This document shows, in pieces, positions 19,381 to 29,290 of a DNA stretch of 64,000 bases. The DNA lies in NCBI GenBank assembly GCA_945860285.1, contig CAMAQB010000003.1, forward strand, positions 1 through 64,000. Reading direction: 5' to 3'. Source of the stretch: Akkermansia muciniphila (GTDB lineage Bacteria > Verrucomicrobiota > Verrucomicrobiia > Verrucomicrobiales > Akkermansiaceae). Below the pieces are notes generated by a model. It had not been told where the DNA came from and searched no databases. It saw only the letters and a program-made list of their open reading frames with translations. Numbering within the stretch: the first letter of the stretch is position 1; every line of letters starts with the position of its first letter. Position numbers and translations under genes: made by a program.

Positions 19381-20388
19381 ATGAAAAGAAACACACTCAT
19401 GACCACGGTTGCGTTTGTCTTCGCCTCAGTCAGCGCGCTGCATGCCGGTGGCGAGGGGTGGCAAACCGACTTTGAAGCGGCCAAAAAACTCGCCGCTGAA
19501 GGCAAAAAAGACTTGTTGCTCGATTTCACCGGTTCCGACTGGTGCGGATGGTGCATCAAATTGAACAAGGAGGTTTTTGGGCTCGAGCCTTTTAAAACCG
19601 GCACCAAGGACAAGTTTGTTCTGGTGGAACTTGATTTTCCGCAGAAAAAGGAACTCGAAGCAAAGCTCAAGGAGCAGAACGAAAAGCTGCAGGAACAGTT
19701 CAAGATTCAAGGATTTCCCACTATTCTGCTCTGTGATGCCACCGGCAAGCCCTATGCGAAAACCGGCTATCAACCGGGCGGCGCGGAAAAGTACGTCGCC
19801 CATCTCGACGGGCTGCGTGCGGTGCGGGTCAAGCGCGACAAGGCCTTTGCCGATGCCGATCAAGCGAAGGACGATGCGGCCAAGGCGGCTTGCCTGGTCG
19901 AAGGATTGAAGGGTATCGATGAAGAGTTGGTCGATTCCAGCTACGGCGATGTCGTCGAAAAAATCGGCGAACTCGACAAAGAGGACAAGACCGGATTCGT
20001 GAAAGCTCGCAAAGAGGTGATCGCCAAGAAAGACGCTGCGGAAAAAGCGGAAGCCGACATTCAGGAGTTCATGGGCACCAAAATCCAGCCGCTGATGCAG
20101 GCCAAGGAGTTCGACAAGGCCCTGGCTGCGGTCAAGACCTTCATCAAGGAAAATCCCGACACTCCCGAGGACTTCAAGATCGGCATGACCGTCAACATCG
20201 CTCTCGCCGGCCCGATGGAAAAAGGTGATGTGGAAGCGGCGAATGCCGTGATCGATGGTGTCGTCAAGGACTACCCCAAGAGCGACCTGGCGAAAAACGC
20301 AGATAAGATCAAGGCAAGCATCAAGACCCGCCTCGAGCAAATGAAAGCCAACAAGGTTGACGAAAAAGACAAAGCCGAGGAGAAGTGA
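19381..20388 (+). CDS. Thioredoxin-family secreted protein
   Basis: Signal-like N-term MKRNTLMTTVAFVFASVSALHAGG; KKDLLLDFTGSDWCGWCIKLNKEVF (CGWC). Confidence 0.85.
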   Translation: MKRNTLMTTVAFVFASVSALHAGGEGWQTDFEAAKKLAAEGKKDLLLDFTGSDWCGWCIKLNKEVFGLEPFKTGTKDKFVLVELDFPQKKELEAKLKEQNEKLQEQFKIQGFPTILLCDATGKPYAKTGYQPGGAEKYVAHLDGLRAVRVKRDKAFADADQAKDDAAKAACLVEGLKGIDEELVDSSYGDVVEKIGELDKEDKTGFVKARKEVIAKKDAAEKAEADIQEFMGTKIQPLMQAKEFDKALAAVKTFIKENPDTPEDFKIGMTVNIALAGPMEKGDVEAANAVIDGVVKDYPKSDLAKNADKIKASIKTRLEQMKANKVDEKDKAEEK

Positions 20389-20436
20389 AAAGCTTCAGCC
20401 GTCGTGACCGGTAGAGGTCGTGATCAAAAAAAAATG

Positions 20437-20467
20437 CGCCGCAGTGACTCCTGCGGCGTTTTTTTGC
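20437..20467. terminator. Bidirectional Rho-independent terminator
   Basis: A-run, CGCCGCAG tgactc CTGCGGCG, TTTTTTT; lies between convergent genes. Confidence 0.85.
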
Positions 20468-20491
20468 GGGTGGCGAGAAGCCTTGCGACGA

Positions 20492-21202
20492 TCAGGCGAT
20501 GTTGGTGAACACCGACTGCACGTCGTCGTCGTCCTCCAGTTTGTCGATGAGCTTTTCGACTTCCTCGAGTTGTTCTTCGGTCAGTTCCACCGGGTTGCTG
20601 GCGACGCGGCGCAGTTCGGCTTTTTTTACCGCGATGCCCAGTTTTTCAAAAGCCTGCGTGAGTGTCGAAAAACTCGCGTAGTCGGCATAGGCGGTGACCA
20701 GGTCGTCCTCGACCACCAGTTCCTCCAGACCGCCGTCGATCAGTTCCAGTTCGATTTCCTCGAGATTCATTCCGGGCGTGAGAGGAAATTCGATCGCAGT
20801 TTTCCGCGAGAACAAAAACTCCAGCGATCCGCTCGGCACCATCTGGCCGCCGTTTTTGTTGAAATGCGTTTTGACATTGGTGACCGAGCGATTCGAGTTG
20901 TCGGTCGCGCATTCGACGAAGATCAGCACGCCGTGCGGGCCCTTGCCCTCGTAGTTGACCTCCACGATGTCCTGGGCATCCTTCGCCGAGGCGCGTTTGA
21001 TGGCGGCATCGATGTTGTCCTTCGGCAGGTTCTCCGCTTTCGCGTTCGAAATCGCCAGTCGTAGTTTGGCATTTGTGAAAGGATCCGGTCCTCCTTCCTT
21101 GGCGGCCATGGTGATCAGTTTCGCCATTTTGGGAAACACCTTGGACATTTTATCCCAGCGTGCTTCCTTTGCCCGTCGTCTGCATTCGAATGCGCGTCCC
21201 AT
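20492..21202 (-). CDS. YebC/PmpR family regulator / TACO1 homologue
   Basis: MGRAFECRRRAKEARWDKMSKVFPKMAKLITMAAKEGGPDPFTNAKLRLAISNAKAENLPKDNIDAAIKRA. Confidence 0.93.
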   Translation of the reverse strand: MGRAFECRRRAKEARWDKMSKVFPKMAKLITMAAKEGGPDPFTNAKLRLAISNAKAENLPKDNIDAAIKRASAKDAQDIVEVNYEGKGPHGVLIFVECATDNSNRSVTNVKTHFNKNGGQMVPSGSLEFLFSRKTAIEFPLTPGMNLEEIELELIDGGLEELVVEDDLVTAYADYASFSTLTQAFEKLGIAVKKAELRRVASNPVELTEEQLEEVEKLIDKLEDDDDVQSVFTNIA

Positions 21203-21301
21203 AATGATTGTTGCGGTTGGAAAATGTCAGGGCTGCGGTTGTCGCGCCCGCCCGATTGAAACGGAAAACTCCGGGAGAACCAATACAAGAATGATAAAAA
21301 A

Positions 21302-22009
21302 TTGCCACGCACGATGCGGTGCGATACGTTTCGCGCGGTGAAAATTGACATCCTGACGCTGTTTCCCGAGATTGTGCTCGCACCGCTGGGCGAGAGCATT
21401 ATCAAACGTGCGCAGTCGGCGGGAATTGTGGAAATCCGCGCCCATCAACTGCGGGACTGGGCGTTTGACAAACATCGGAAAACGGACGACACCCTGTGCG
21501 GCGGCGGGCCGGGCATGCTGTTGAAACCGGAACCGTTGTTTGCCGCCATCGAGGAACTGCGCGGACCGGCGACCAAGGTGATTCTGATGACCCCGCAGGG
21601 CAGGGTTTTCAAACAACAGGTGGCCCGCGATCTTTCCCATGAGAGTCATCTGCTCATCGTCTGCGGCCACTACGAGGGCGTGGATCACCGCGTGGTGGAA
21701 AACCTGATCGACCTCGAGCTGTCGATCGGCGATTACGTTCTCACCAACGGGGCGATTGCCGCGGCCGTTTTGTGCGACGCGGTGATCCGACTGCTGCCGG
21801 GAGCACTGGGCGACGAACGTTCCAGCGTCGAGGAATCATTCGCACAGGAAAACCTGTTAGAAGCGCCCGCCTACACCAAACCCGCGGAGTTTCGTGGAAT
21901 GAGGGTGCCGGAAGTGCTGCTCTCGGGAAATCATGCGCGGATTGTCGAGTGGCAGAAGCAAAAAGGCATCGAACGCACGCGGCAAAACCGGCCCGACCTG
22001 CTGGAATAG
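21302..22009 (+). CDS. trmD: tRNA (guanine-N1)-methyltransferase (start possibly GTG at 21338)
   Basis: KIDILTLFPEIV, CGGGPGMLLKPEPLF, CGHYEGVDHRV, LSIGDYVLTNGAIAA. Confidence 0.95.
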   Translation: MPRTMRCDTFRAVKIDILTLFPEIVLAPLGESIIKRAQSAGIVEIRAHQLRDWAFDKHRKTDDTLCGGGPGMLLKPEPLFAAIEELRGPATKVILMTPQGRVFKQQVARDLSHESHLLIVCGHYEGVDHRVVENLIDLELSIGDYVLTNGAIAAAVLCDAVIRLLPGALGDERSSVEESFAQENLLEAPAYTKPAEFRGMRVPEVLLSGNHARIVEWQKQKGIERTRQNRPDLLE

Positions 22010-22021
22010 CCTGCCGACCTT

Positions 22022-22531
22022 TCAGTCGTCGGCGGGCAGTTCGTTGCGGTTGTTCACCGGTTGCATCAGGCGTTGGGGAATGATGAAACGCACGGTGCCC
22101 GAGCGGGACGGCGGCTTGACATCGAAAAGAATCAGCGAGCCCTTGCGGACCTCCACCGCGCCCGATTCACAGTTGGTGACCCAGGCGAGCAGCATCGAAA
22201 AATCGGGCTCGTGGCCGACGAGGCAAATGCGCTTGAATTCCTGGAACGCCGCCAGTTCGCGCAGTGCGACATCGGGGTGCATGCCGCTGGCCAGCCAGGG
22301 TTGCACGACCGCACCGGGTAATTGCGCCGCCCGGCAAAAGTACTCGGCGGTTTGTTTGGCGCGGACCAGCGGGCTGGTGAGAACGATTTCGGGCAGGATG
22401 CCGGCAGCGCGGAGGAAGTCTCCCGCTCTGCGCGATTGTTCTTCGCCCTTTGGCACAAGAGCGCGTGCGGCATCACCCTGGGGATGCCCGTGGGGCTCGG
22501 CTTTGCCATGGCGCAATAAAATGATTTCCAT
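22022..22531 (-). CDS. SixA-like histidine phosphatase
   Basis: MEIILLRHGKAEPHG phosphohistidine motif; LTSPLVRAKQTAE; LVGHEPDFS. Confidence 0.87.
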   Translation of the reverse strand: MEIILLRHGKAEPHGHPQGDAARALVPKGEEQSRRAGDFLRAAGILPEIVLTSPLVRAKQTAEYFCRAAQLPGAVVQPWLASGMHPDVALRELAAFQEFKRICLVGHEPDFSMLLAWVTNCESGAVEVRKGSLILFDVKPPSRSGTVRFIIPQRLMQPVNNRNELPADD

Positions 22532-22547
22532 TGTTCGGGGGGGTGTT

Positions 22548-23330
22548 TCACATGGTCATGCCGCCATCAACCGCCAGCACCTGACCAGTGATGTAGCGCG
22601 CCTGCGGACCGGCTAAGAATAACACGGCTGCGGCAATGTCAGCGCATTCACCAAAACTGGCAAGGGGAATTTTCGTGAGCACCTGCTCGCGGACTTTTTC
22701 CGGAAGTTCGCCGGTCATGTCGGTGGTGATGAAGCCCGGGGCGACGGCATTGCAGGTGACGGCGCGACCAGCCAGTTCGCGCGCCACTGCTTTGGTGAGG
22801 CCGATCAGTCCGGCTTTGCTGGCCGAGTAGTTGGCCTGCCCCGCATTGCCGATCAGTCCGATCACCGAGGCGATGTTGATGATGCGCGGGTCCTCCGCTT
22901 TCATCAAGGTGCGCATGAAGGCCTTGACGGTGTTGAACGCGCCCTTGAGGTTGGTGTCGAGCACGGTGTTCCAGTCCTCCTCTTTCATGCGCATCAGCAA
23001 TCCGTCGCGGGTGACACCGGCGTTGTTGACGAGGATGTTGACCGAGCCGAAGTCGGCAATGATGCGCGCCCCCAATTCCTGCACCGCTTCATGGTCGGCG
23101 ACATCGACAGCATACGCCCGGGCCGATTCGGGATGGGAGGCGTTCAGTTCTTCGGCCACGGCACTGCAACTGGCCTGGGTGCGACTAACAACAGCCACCC
23201 GGGCACCTTGTTCGACAAAGGCTTTGGCAATCGCATGGCCGATCCCGCGACCGCCGCCGGTGACGACGGCAACTTTTCCTGCAAAACTCTGCATGGGCGA
23301 AATTTGCCCCATTTTCGGTGTCGCCGTCAA
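22548..23330 (-). CDS. fabG: 3-oxoacyl-[acyl-carrier-protein] reductase (start probably MQSFAGKVAVV)
   Basis: SDR family: VTGGGRGIG, NNAG, YSASKAG, PGFITTDMT. Confidence 0.88.
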   Translation of the reverse strand: MTATPKMGQISPMQSFAGKVAVVTGGGRGIGHAIAKAFVEQGARVAVVSRTQASCSAVAEELNASHPESARAYAVDVADHEAVQELGARIIADFGSVNILVNNAGVTRDGLLMRMKEEDWNTVLDTNLKGAFNTVKAFMRTLMKAEDPRIINIASVIGLIGNAGQANYSASKAGLIGLTKAVARELAGRAVTCNAVAPGFITTDMTGELPEKVREQVLTKIPLASFGECADIAAAVLFLAGPQARYITGQVLAVDGGMTM

Positions 23331-24163
23331 AGCAAACCTTTGCTAACTTGTGCGCGTGCGCAATTCGCATTGCCGAACACCACGGGAAGAAAACTGCGCG
23401 GAATACCCGTCGCGCAAACCCACCCTCAACGGCGCAACTTCGCAGCCAGGGGCGGAGCCACGCCTGGCCCACGGTCTGCGGCGATCAAGCCAGGGAAAGG
23501 ATTGACAAGAAATGTTGTAATCAAAAGGCGGGGAACGAACTCCGGGTGTTCCGGTGGGGGACGTTCGCGGATCACCCTCACGTGATCTCCCTTCACCCCG
23601 CGCTCTCCTGCGCCAACAACGCCGGTGAGTCAGGAAGGATTACCCGTCAACCATCCTGCCCCCAGATCGCCAGGGACAGCGATCTTTGCATTTGAGCATC
23701 TCCCTGGTTTGATCGCCGTGAGGATTTACACGGATACTTTTGATTTGAATCACCAGTAGAGTTTTACATAACCTTATGCGCGACAGTAGATCGGCATTGG
23801 CGTGAAATGTGATTGCAAGAGGGTGAGGCGCGATTGCTATGGGGGGAATCACTCCGGTTCCTGCCAGTTCGATCCTTGAAGGAGGACGCCCGCAACAACC
23901 TGGGCTTCCGCCCCGCAGCTCCCCGCATTTCGATGGGGGGAGCACTGATCTCGCCAACGGCGTGAACGTTGATAGCGAAGGGTGAAATCCCCATAGGGAA
24001 TTCACTCTGGTATCATACCGTAAAAAAATGAAGCGCTCCCCAACGGCGGTGGACGGAACGATGATCTGATGTGCCGCATGGTTTTGAATGGAATTCACAT
24101 GTTCATTTCGCAGCTATTCCGTGCACCCATGCAGGGCGCGGGAAAATGGCGGGGCATATTCCA

Positions 24164-24212
24164 GGGTGCCTCCCGGCACCCTTCGTTATCACCGTTGGCC
24201 CTGTTCGGGCCA
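24164..24212 (+). promoter_or_regulatory. Two consecutive stem-loops in the guaB upstream region
   Basis: GGGTGCC-TCCC-GGCACCC followed by TGGCCC-TGTTC-GGGCCA. Confidence 0.4.
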
Positions 24213-24313
24213 TTTGCCATTGATCCTTTGTGTCACGATCAGCTCAGTTGGCTGTCAGCCACTGATGAAAAATTTGCCCTTGTCAGCCGGGGGATTTTTC
24301 GATTCCATCGCTC

Positions 24314-25768
24314 ATGGCAGACTTCCCTTTAGCTTTTTCGTTCGATGACATTTTGCTTGTCCCCGCGCGCAGTGCCATTTTGCCCGCGGATGCATCGATT
24401 GATACGATGCTGAGCAAGGACATTTCCTTGAGAATCCCGGTCGTTTCAGCGGCAATGGATACGGTTTCGGAGTCGGAACTCGCGATCGCGCTCGCCCGTG
24501 AGGGCGGCATGGGGGTAATCCACCGCGCGTGCCCGATCGAGGAACAGGCGGCGATGGTTTCGCGGGTGAAACGTTCGGAAAACGCGGTAATTTTGAAGCC
24601 GTTCACTTTTCGCAAGGATCAATCAGTCGATGACGTGCGCCGGGTTATGGAGGAGCAGGGGTTTTCCGGCTTTCCGGTTGTCGATGCTGATGGTCATCTC
24701 GAGGGCATGGTCACGGGTCGCGACGTACGCTACATCGAGCGCATCGATGTTCTGGTGGCCGATGTGATGACGCCCCGCGACCGGTTGGTCACCGCCCCGC
24801 CGAACATGGAACTGGAGGAGGCTCGGCGGATTCTTTATAAAAACCGTATTGAAAAACTTCCTTTGGTCGATGAGCAGAACCGGTTGGTGGGATTGATCAC
24901 CGGTTCTGACATCGAAAAGCGTATTACTTTCACCAATGCCGCCAAAGACCCCAATGGGCAGTTGCGCTGTGGTGCTGCGGTTGGTGTCGGGCCGGAATAC
25001 CTCGAGCGGGCCCAGGCGATGATTGCTGCAGGCGCCGATGCTTTGTTTATCGATGCTGCCACTGGTCATACCGACCGGGTGCTGGAGGTGATTAGTCGTT
25101 TGCGCGAACTTTCCGATCGTCCCGTCATTGCGGGCAATGTTGTCACTGAGGCCGGCGCGCGCGACCTAGTCTCCGCTGGCGCAGGGGCGATCAAGGTCGG
25201 CATCGGCCCCGGTTCCATTTGCACAACGAGGGTGATCTCGGGTGTGGGCATGCCGCAGTTCACGGCTATTCGCAACGTTGCGGATCACTGTCATGAACAC
25301 GGCGTGAAAGTCATTGCTGATGGCGGAATCCGCTATTCAGGCGACATCGTCAAGGCGCTTGCCGCGGGTGCTGATTTGGTGATGCTGGGCTCGCTGCTCG
25401 CTGGCACGCGAGAGAGCCCTGGTCAGACGGTTCATTCACAGGGCCGTCGTTTCAAAACCTACCGCGGCATGGGCTCGCTCGGGGCAATGCGCAAGGGCGC
25501 GGGCGACCGCTACGGCCAGAACAGCTCAGGCAAACTTGTGCCCGAGGGCGTCGAAGCCCGCGTGCCTTACAAAGGACCGATTTCCGATGTGATCTTCCAG
25601 CTAATGGGTGGGTTGCGCTCCGGCATGGGTTATGTCGGCGCACCGAATCTTGAAGCCTTGCGCCGCGATGCCACGTTCGTGAGAATCACTGCCGGAGGGC
25701 TTCGCGAAAGTCACGTGCACGATGTCGTGCTTACTGAAGAGCCGACCAATTATCAGCCGATGAGCTGA
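24314..25768 (+). CDS. guaB: Inosine-5'-monophosphate dehydrogenase
   Basis: [14 protein letters not shown] pair, [20 protein letters not shown] catalytic loop, [17 protein letters not shown]. Confidence 0.97.
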   Translation: MADFPLAFSFDDILLVPARSAILPADASIDTMLSKDISLRIPVVSAAMDTVSESELAIALAREGGMGVIHRACPIEEQAAMVSRVKRSENAVILKPFTFRKDQSVDDVRRVMEEQGFSGFPVVDADGHLEGMVTGRDVRYIERIDVLVADVMTPRDRLVTAPPNMELEEARRILYKNRIEKLPLVDEQNRLVGLITGSDIEKRITFTNAAKDPNGQLRCGAAVGVGPEYLERAQAMIAAGADALFIDAATGHTDRVLEVISRLRELSDRPVIAGNVVTEAGARDLVSAGAGAIKVGIGPGSICTTRVISGVGMPQFTAIRNVADHCHEHGVKVIADGGIRYSGDIVKALAAGADLVMLGSLLAGTRESPGQTVHSQGRRFKTYRGMGSLGAMRKGAGDRYGQNSSGKLVPEGVEARVPYKGPISDVIFQLMGGLRSGMGYVGAPNLEALRRDATFVRITAGGLRESHVHDVVLTEEPTNYQPMS

Positions 25769-25798
25769 GCTGCAGGATATAATATTTACGTTAAAAAA

Positions 25799-27322
25799 AT
25801 GACAAAACATCATCACGTAGCAGTCCTCGATTTCGGTTCGCAATACACGCAGTTGATTGTGCGCAAAGTCCGCGAGTTGGGATGTTTCGCTCATCTGTAT
25901 GCGCCCGAAGATATTGAAGAGGTCGGCGAACCAGGTGCCATCATTCTTTCTGGTGGCCCCCGTAGCACCAGTGATCCGGATGCTCCCGACATCGATTTTG
26001 AAAAGCTGAAATCCTTCGGCGTACCGGTGCTGGGTGTTTGTTACGGCATGCAGTTGCTCAATATCAAATTCGGCGGCACTGTACACGCGAGTAACCGCCG
26101 CGAGTATGGTCCCGCCGAACTTACACCGCAATCGCGCACGGGACTCTACGAAGGGCTGTCGCCCTCGTCGCAGGTGTGGATGAGCCATTCCGACACCGTG
26201 GATGTGCTGCCGCCTGACACCAAAGTGCTGGCTGTCAATCAGCACGGCACGCCGGTTTCGCTGCAATGGAGCGATCGCTTTTACGGCATCCAGTTTCACC
26301 CCGAGGTCACACACAGTCATGAGGGCTTGCGCATCCTGCACAACTTTCTGCTCACCGCAGCAGAACTGCAACCGTTTCACATCGAAGATTTCAAGCGCGA
26401 GATGATCGAGGGCATCCGTAAAACGGTCGGTGATCGCCAGTGCGTCTGCGGTGTGTCCGGCGGCGTCGACAGCACTGTGCTCGCTGTTCTCCTGAAAGAG
26501 GCCGGTGTGAAGGTGCGGGCGATTTTCGTCGATCATGGATTGATGCGTTTGAACGAAGGCGACGAGGTTCGCAACAACTTCCACCGCATGGGGGTGGAGA
26601 TCGAGACCGTGGACTGCGCGGATCTTTTTCTATCGAAACTCGCCGGCGTCGATGATCCGGAAGAGAAACGGAAAATCATCGGCAATTTGTTTATCGATGT
26701 TTTTTGGAACACCGTCGGCAATGCCGAAATGCTCGCCCAGGGGACCTTGTATCCCGATGTGATCGAGAGCGCCTCGAACGCAAAATCGAAGGCATCGAAA
26801 ATCAAAACCCATCACAACCGCGTCGACCGCATCCTCGAACTGCAGGCACAGGGCAAGGTGCTGGAGCCGCTGGCGGAATTGTTCAAGGACGAGGTGCGCG
26901 AACTGGGGAAATCGCTGGGCATTGCCGAAGACATTTTGCAGCGTCATCCGTTCCCCGGCCCCGGACTTGCCGTGCGCTGCCCGGGCGAGGTGACCGCGGA
27001 AAAACTGCGCATCATCCGCGAGTGCGATGCGATCTTCATCAATCAACTCAAGGAGGACGGCTGGTATGACCGCGTCTGGCAGGCCTATGCTGGCTTGATT
27101 CCCGTGAAAACCGTCGGGGTGAAAGGCGATGAGCGCTCCTACGAGTGGGCCACCAACCTGCGCGCCGTGGTCAGCGAGGATGCGATGACCGCCGACTGGG
27201 TCGACCTGCCCTACAGCCTGCTGCGCAAAGCCAGCCATCGCATTCTCAACGAAGTCAAGGGCATCAACCGGGTACTCTATGACATATCCACCAAGCCGCC
27301 CGCCAGCATCGAGTGGGAATGA
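25799..27322 (+). CDS. guaA: GMP synthase (glutamine-hydrolysing)
   Basis: DFGSQYTQLIVRKVRE, GVCYGMQLLN, CGVSGGVDSTVLAVLL, HPFPGPGLAVRCPGE. Confidence 0.97.
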   Translation: MTKHHHVAVLDFGSQYTQLIVRKVRELGCFAHLYAPEDIEEVGEPGAIILSGGPRSTSDPDAPDIDFEKLKSFGVPVLGVCYGMQLLNIKFGGTVHASNRREYGPAELTPQSRTGLYEGLSPSSQVWMSHSDTVDVLPPDTKVLAVNQHGTPVSLQWSDRFYGIQFHPEVTHSHEGLRILHNFLLTAAELQPFHIEDFKREMIEGIRKTVGDRQCVCGVSGGVDSTVLAVLLKEAGVKVRAIFVDHGLMRLNEGDEVRNNFHRMGVEIETVDCADLFLSKLAGVDDPEEKRKIIGNLFIDVFWNTVGNAEMLAQGTLYPDVIESASNAKSKASKIKTHHNRVDRILELQAQGKVLEPLAELFKDEVRELGKSLGIAEDILQRHPFPGPGLAVRCPGEVTAEKLRIIRECDAIFINQLKEDGWYDRVWQAYAGLIPVKTVGVKGDERSYEWATNLRAVVSEDAMTADWVDLPYSLLRKASHRILNEVKGINRVLYDISTKPPASIEWE

Positions 27323-27412
27323 GTTGGCCAGTTGTTTGAGGGTTCGCGGATTTTGTAACGAAAGATGGCACGCATACTGCTTGATTCGGTGCGTAGATTA
27401 CGCAACCCTCCC

Positions 27413-27700
27413 ATGAGTCGGAACATGCCTGAAATACGCCAAGTGCTTGCATTTGTGGCGATCGTGGAGACGGGTAGTTTCACCCTGGCCGCGAAGAAAT
27501 TGAATCTGACGCAGTCGGCCATCAGTCATTCGCTGCGTTCGCTCGAGGATTCGCTCGACGCGCGATTGTTGGATCGCAAAGGCAAGAGCCACCGGCTCAC
27601 GGCATCCGGCGAAATTTTTCTCAAGCACTGCCACGCCGTCATCAATGAGTTGGATACCGCGATGACCCGGATGAATGCCATGCCGAAGAAAGCCGGTTGA
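27413..27700 (+). CDS. LysR-type DNA-binding domain protein lacking the effector domain
   Basis: MPEIRQVLAFVAIVETGSFTLAAKKLNLTQSAISHSLRSLEDSLDARLLDRKGKSHRLTASGE; ORF ends soon after the HTH. Confidence 0.85.
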   Translation: MSRNMPEIRQVLAFVAIVETGSFTLAAKKLNLTQSAISHSLRSLEDSLDARLLDRKGKSHRLTASGEIFLKHCHAVINELDTAMTRMNAMPKKAG

Positions 27701-27718
27701 GGGTGCCGCGGTCGGGTT

Positions 27719-28615
27719 TCAGACACTGACGGCGGTGGATCTTTTCCAGCTTGAGAATCCGTAGAGAGCGATGGCAAGCCAGATCAGGGCGAACGAGACG
27801 GTGCGCTCCGGGGTCATGGGTTCGTGATAAATCCGCCAAGCGACGAGCCATTGCAGTGTCGGACTCAGAAATTGCAGGATGCCCAGAGTGGTCAGCGGGA
27901 TATTCCTGGTGGCGTGACCAAAAAGCAACAGCGGTGTGCTGGTGGCGACTCCCGTGAACATCAACAACAGACTCTGTTGATTGAAATTCGCGAGAGTGCT
28001 GGTGATCGTGGGTGGCACGACACACAGCCAGACCAGCGCGATGGGCGTGAGCAACAGGGTTTCGATGCCGAGTCCCGGCAGCGATGAAAGCGGGGATTTT
28101 TTACGAACCACGGCGTAGAGTGAAAATGTCAGAGCGAGAGTCAGTGCGACCCACGGAAACCCGTGCACGCCGTGAAATTGGCAGGCCACGCCGAGCAGGG
28201 CGATGGCGATGGAGATTTTCTGGCCCCGCGAGTGGGTTTCCCCGAACAGGCAGTAGCCGAACAGCATGTTCACGAAGGGATTGAGATAGTAACCGAGAGA
28301 GGTTTCGAGAATCCGTTCCTGCAATGTGGCCCACACATAGAGCAGCCAGTTGGCCGCAAGCAGAAGGCCGGAAAGCAGATGCCAAATGAAGATTTTCGGA
28401 TTACCGAGCTGCCGCCAGGTGGCAGCCGCGTTTTTCTGCAGTGCGAGAATGCTCCACAGGACCAGCACCGACCAGATCGTGCGGTGCGCGATGATGCTGG
28501 TGGCGGGCAGCCCTTGCAGGCATTTCCAGAACATCGGCAACACGCCCCAGAGAAAAAACGCCCCGAGCGCCGAAAGGATTCCTTCCGGCGGCGTTCGTGG
28601 CGATGACTTGGACAC
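27719..28615 (-). CDS. rarD: RarD-type EamA/DMT transporter
   Basis: Ten predicted hydrophobic segments; GVLPMFWKCL, IIAHRTIWS, YLNPFVNMLFG. Confidence 0.88.
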   Translation of the reverse strand: MSKSSPRTPPEGILSALGAFFLWGVLPMFWKCLQGLPATSIIAHRTIWSVLVLWSILALQKNAAATWRQLGNPKIFIWHLLSGLLLAANWLLYVWATLQERILETSLGYYLNPFVNMLFGYCLFGETHSRGQKISIAIALLGVACQFHGVHGFPWVALTLALTFSLYAVVRKKSPLSSLPGLGIETLLLTPIALVWLCVVPPTITSTLANFNQQSLLLMFTGVATSTPLLLFGHATRNIPLTTLGILQFLSPTLQWLVAWRIYHEPMTPERTVSFALIWLAIALYGFSSWKRSTAVSV

Positions 28616-28639
28616 AGAGGCGTTTCGCAGGCTCGATGT

Positions 28640-29290
28640 TTATCGCAGGACGCTGACAACCTGCTCCAGGGGAAAACGCGCCTTGGCGGCGTTTGCGTAC
28701 TTGTCGCTTTCACAGCGGTAGCCGAGCGCGCAGGCGACGACCGTGCGATAGCCGGTGTTCTTTAGCGAAAGTGTTAGATCGTAGCCTTCGGGCGACATTC
28801 CTTCCATCGGACAGGAGTCGACCCCGAGCACCGCGGCCGATGTCATCAACTGGCCGAGTGCGATGTAAACCTGCCGGGTGCTCCACTGGAGCAGTTGATC
28901 GTCGCTCATCGCCGTGACGAATTGCATGATCATGCCTTGCAATGGGGCAAGTTTCTCAAGAGGGGTCGATTGCGTTTTTGCGAGGCATTCGATCCATTCC
29001 TGCACGTCGGTGGCATCGATTTTCTCCTTCACGGCCAGCACAATGAAATGCGAGGCATCGGTGACTTGCGCCTGCCCCCATGAATGGTTGCGTAGTTCCT
29101 CGCGCAATCCGGGATTTTCAACGACAATGAATTTCCAAGGCTGCAAGCCAAAGGATGAGGGGCTGAGGTGAAGCGACTCGATCAATGAAGAGATGAGTTC
29201 GGCAGGCAGTTTTTTTGCAGCGTCGAATGATTTCGTGGCATAGCGCCATTGCAGCGCGTCGATGAGTTGGGTGTGGGATATGTGATTCAT
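28640..29290 (-). CDS. Nitroreductase-family NAD(P)H-dependent oxidoreductase
   Basis: WRYATKSFDAAKKLP, SPSSFGLQPWKFIVV. Confidence 0.88.
   Translation of the reverse strand: MNHISHTQLIDALQWRYATKSFDAAKKLPAELISSLIESLHLSPSSFGLQPWKFIVVENPGLREELRNHSWGQAQVTDASHFIVLAVKEKIDATDVQEWIECLAKTQSTPLEKLAPLQGMIMQFVTAMSDDQLLQWSTRQVYIALGQLMTSAAVLGVDSCPMEGMSPEGYDLTLSLKNTGYRTVVACALGYRCESDKYANAAKARFPLEQVVSVLR

Noticed and set aside
23331-24313. Considered the large intergenic region as a CRISPR array or IS element
   Set aside because: No regularly spaced repeats, no transposase and no clear terminal inverted repeats seen.
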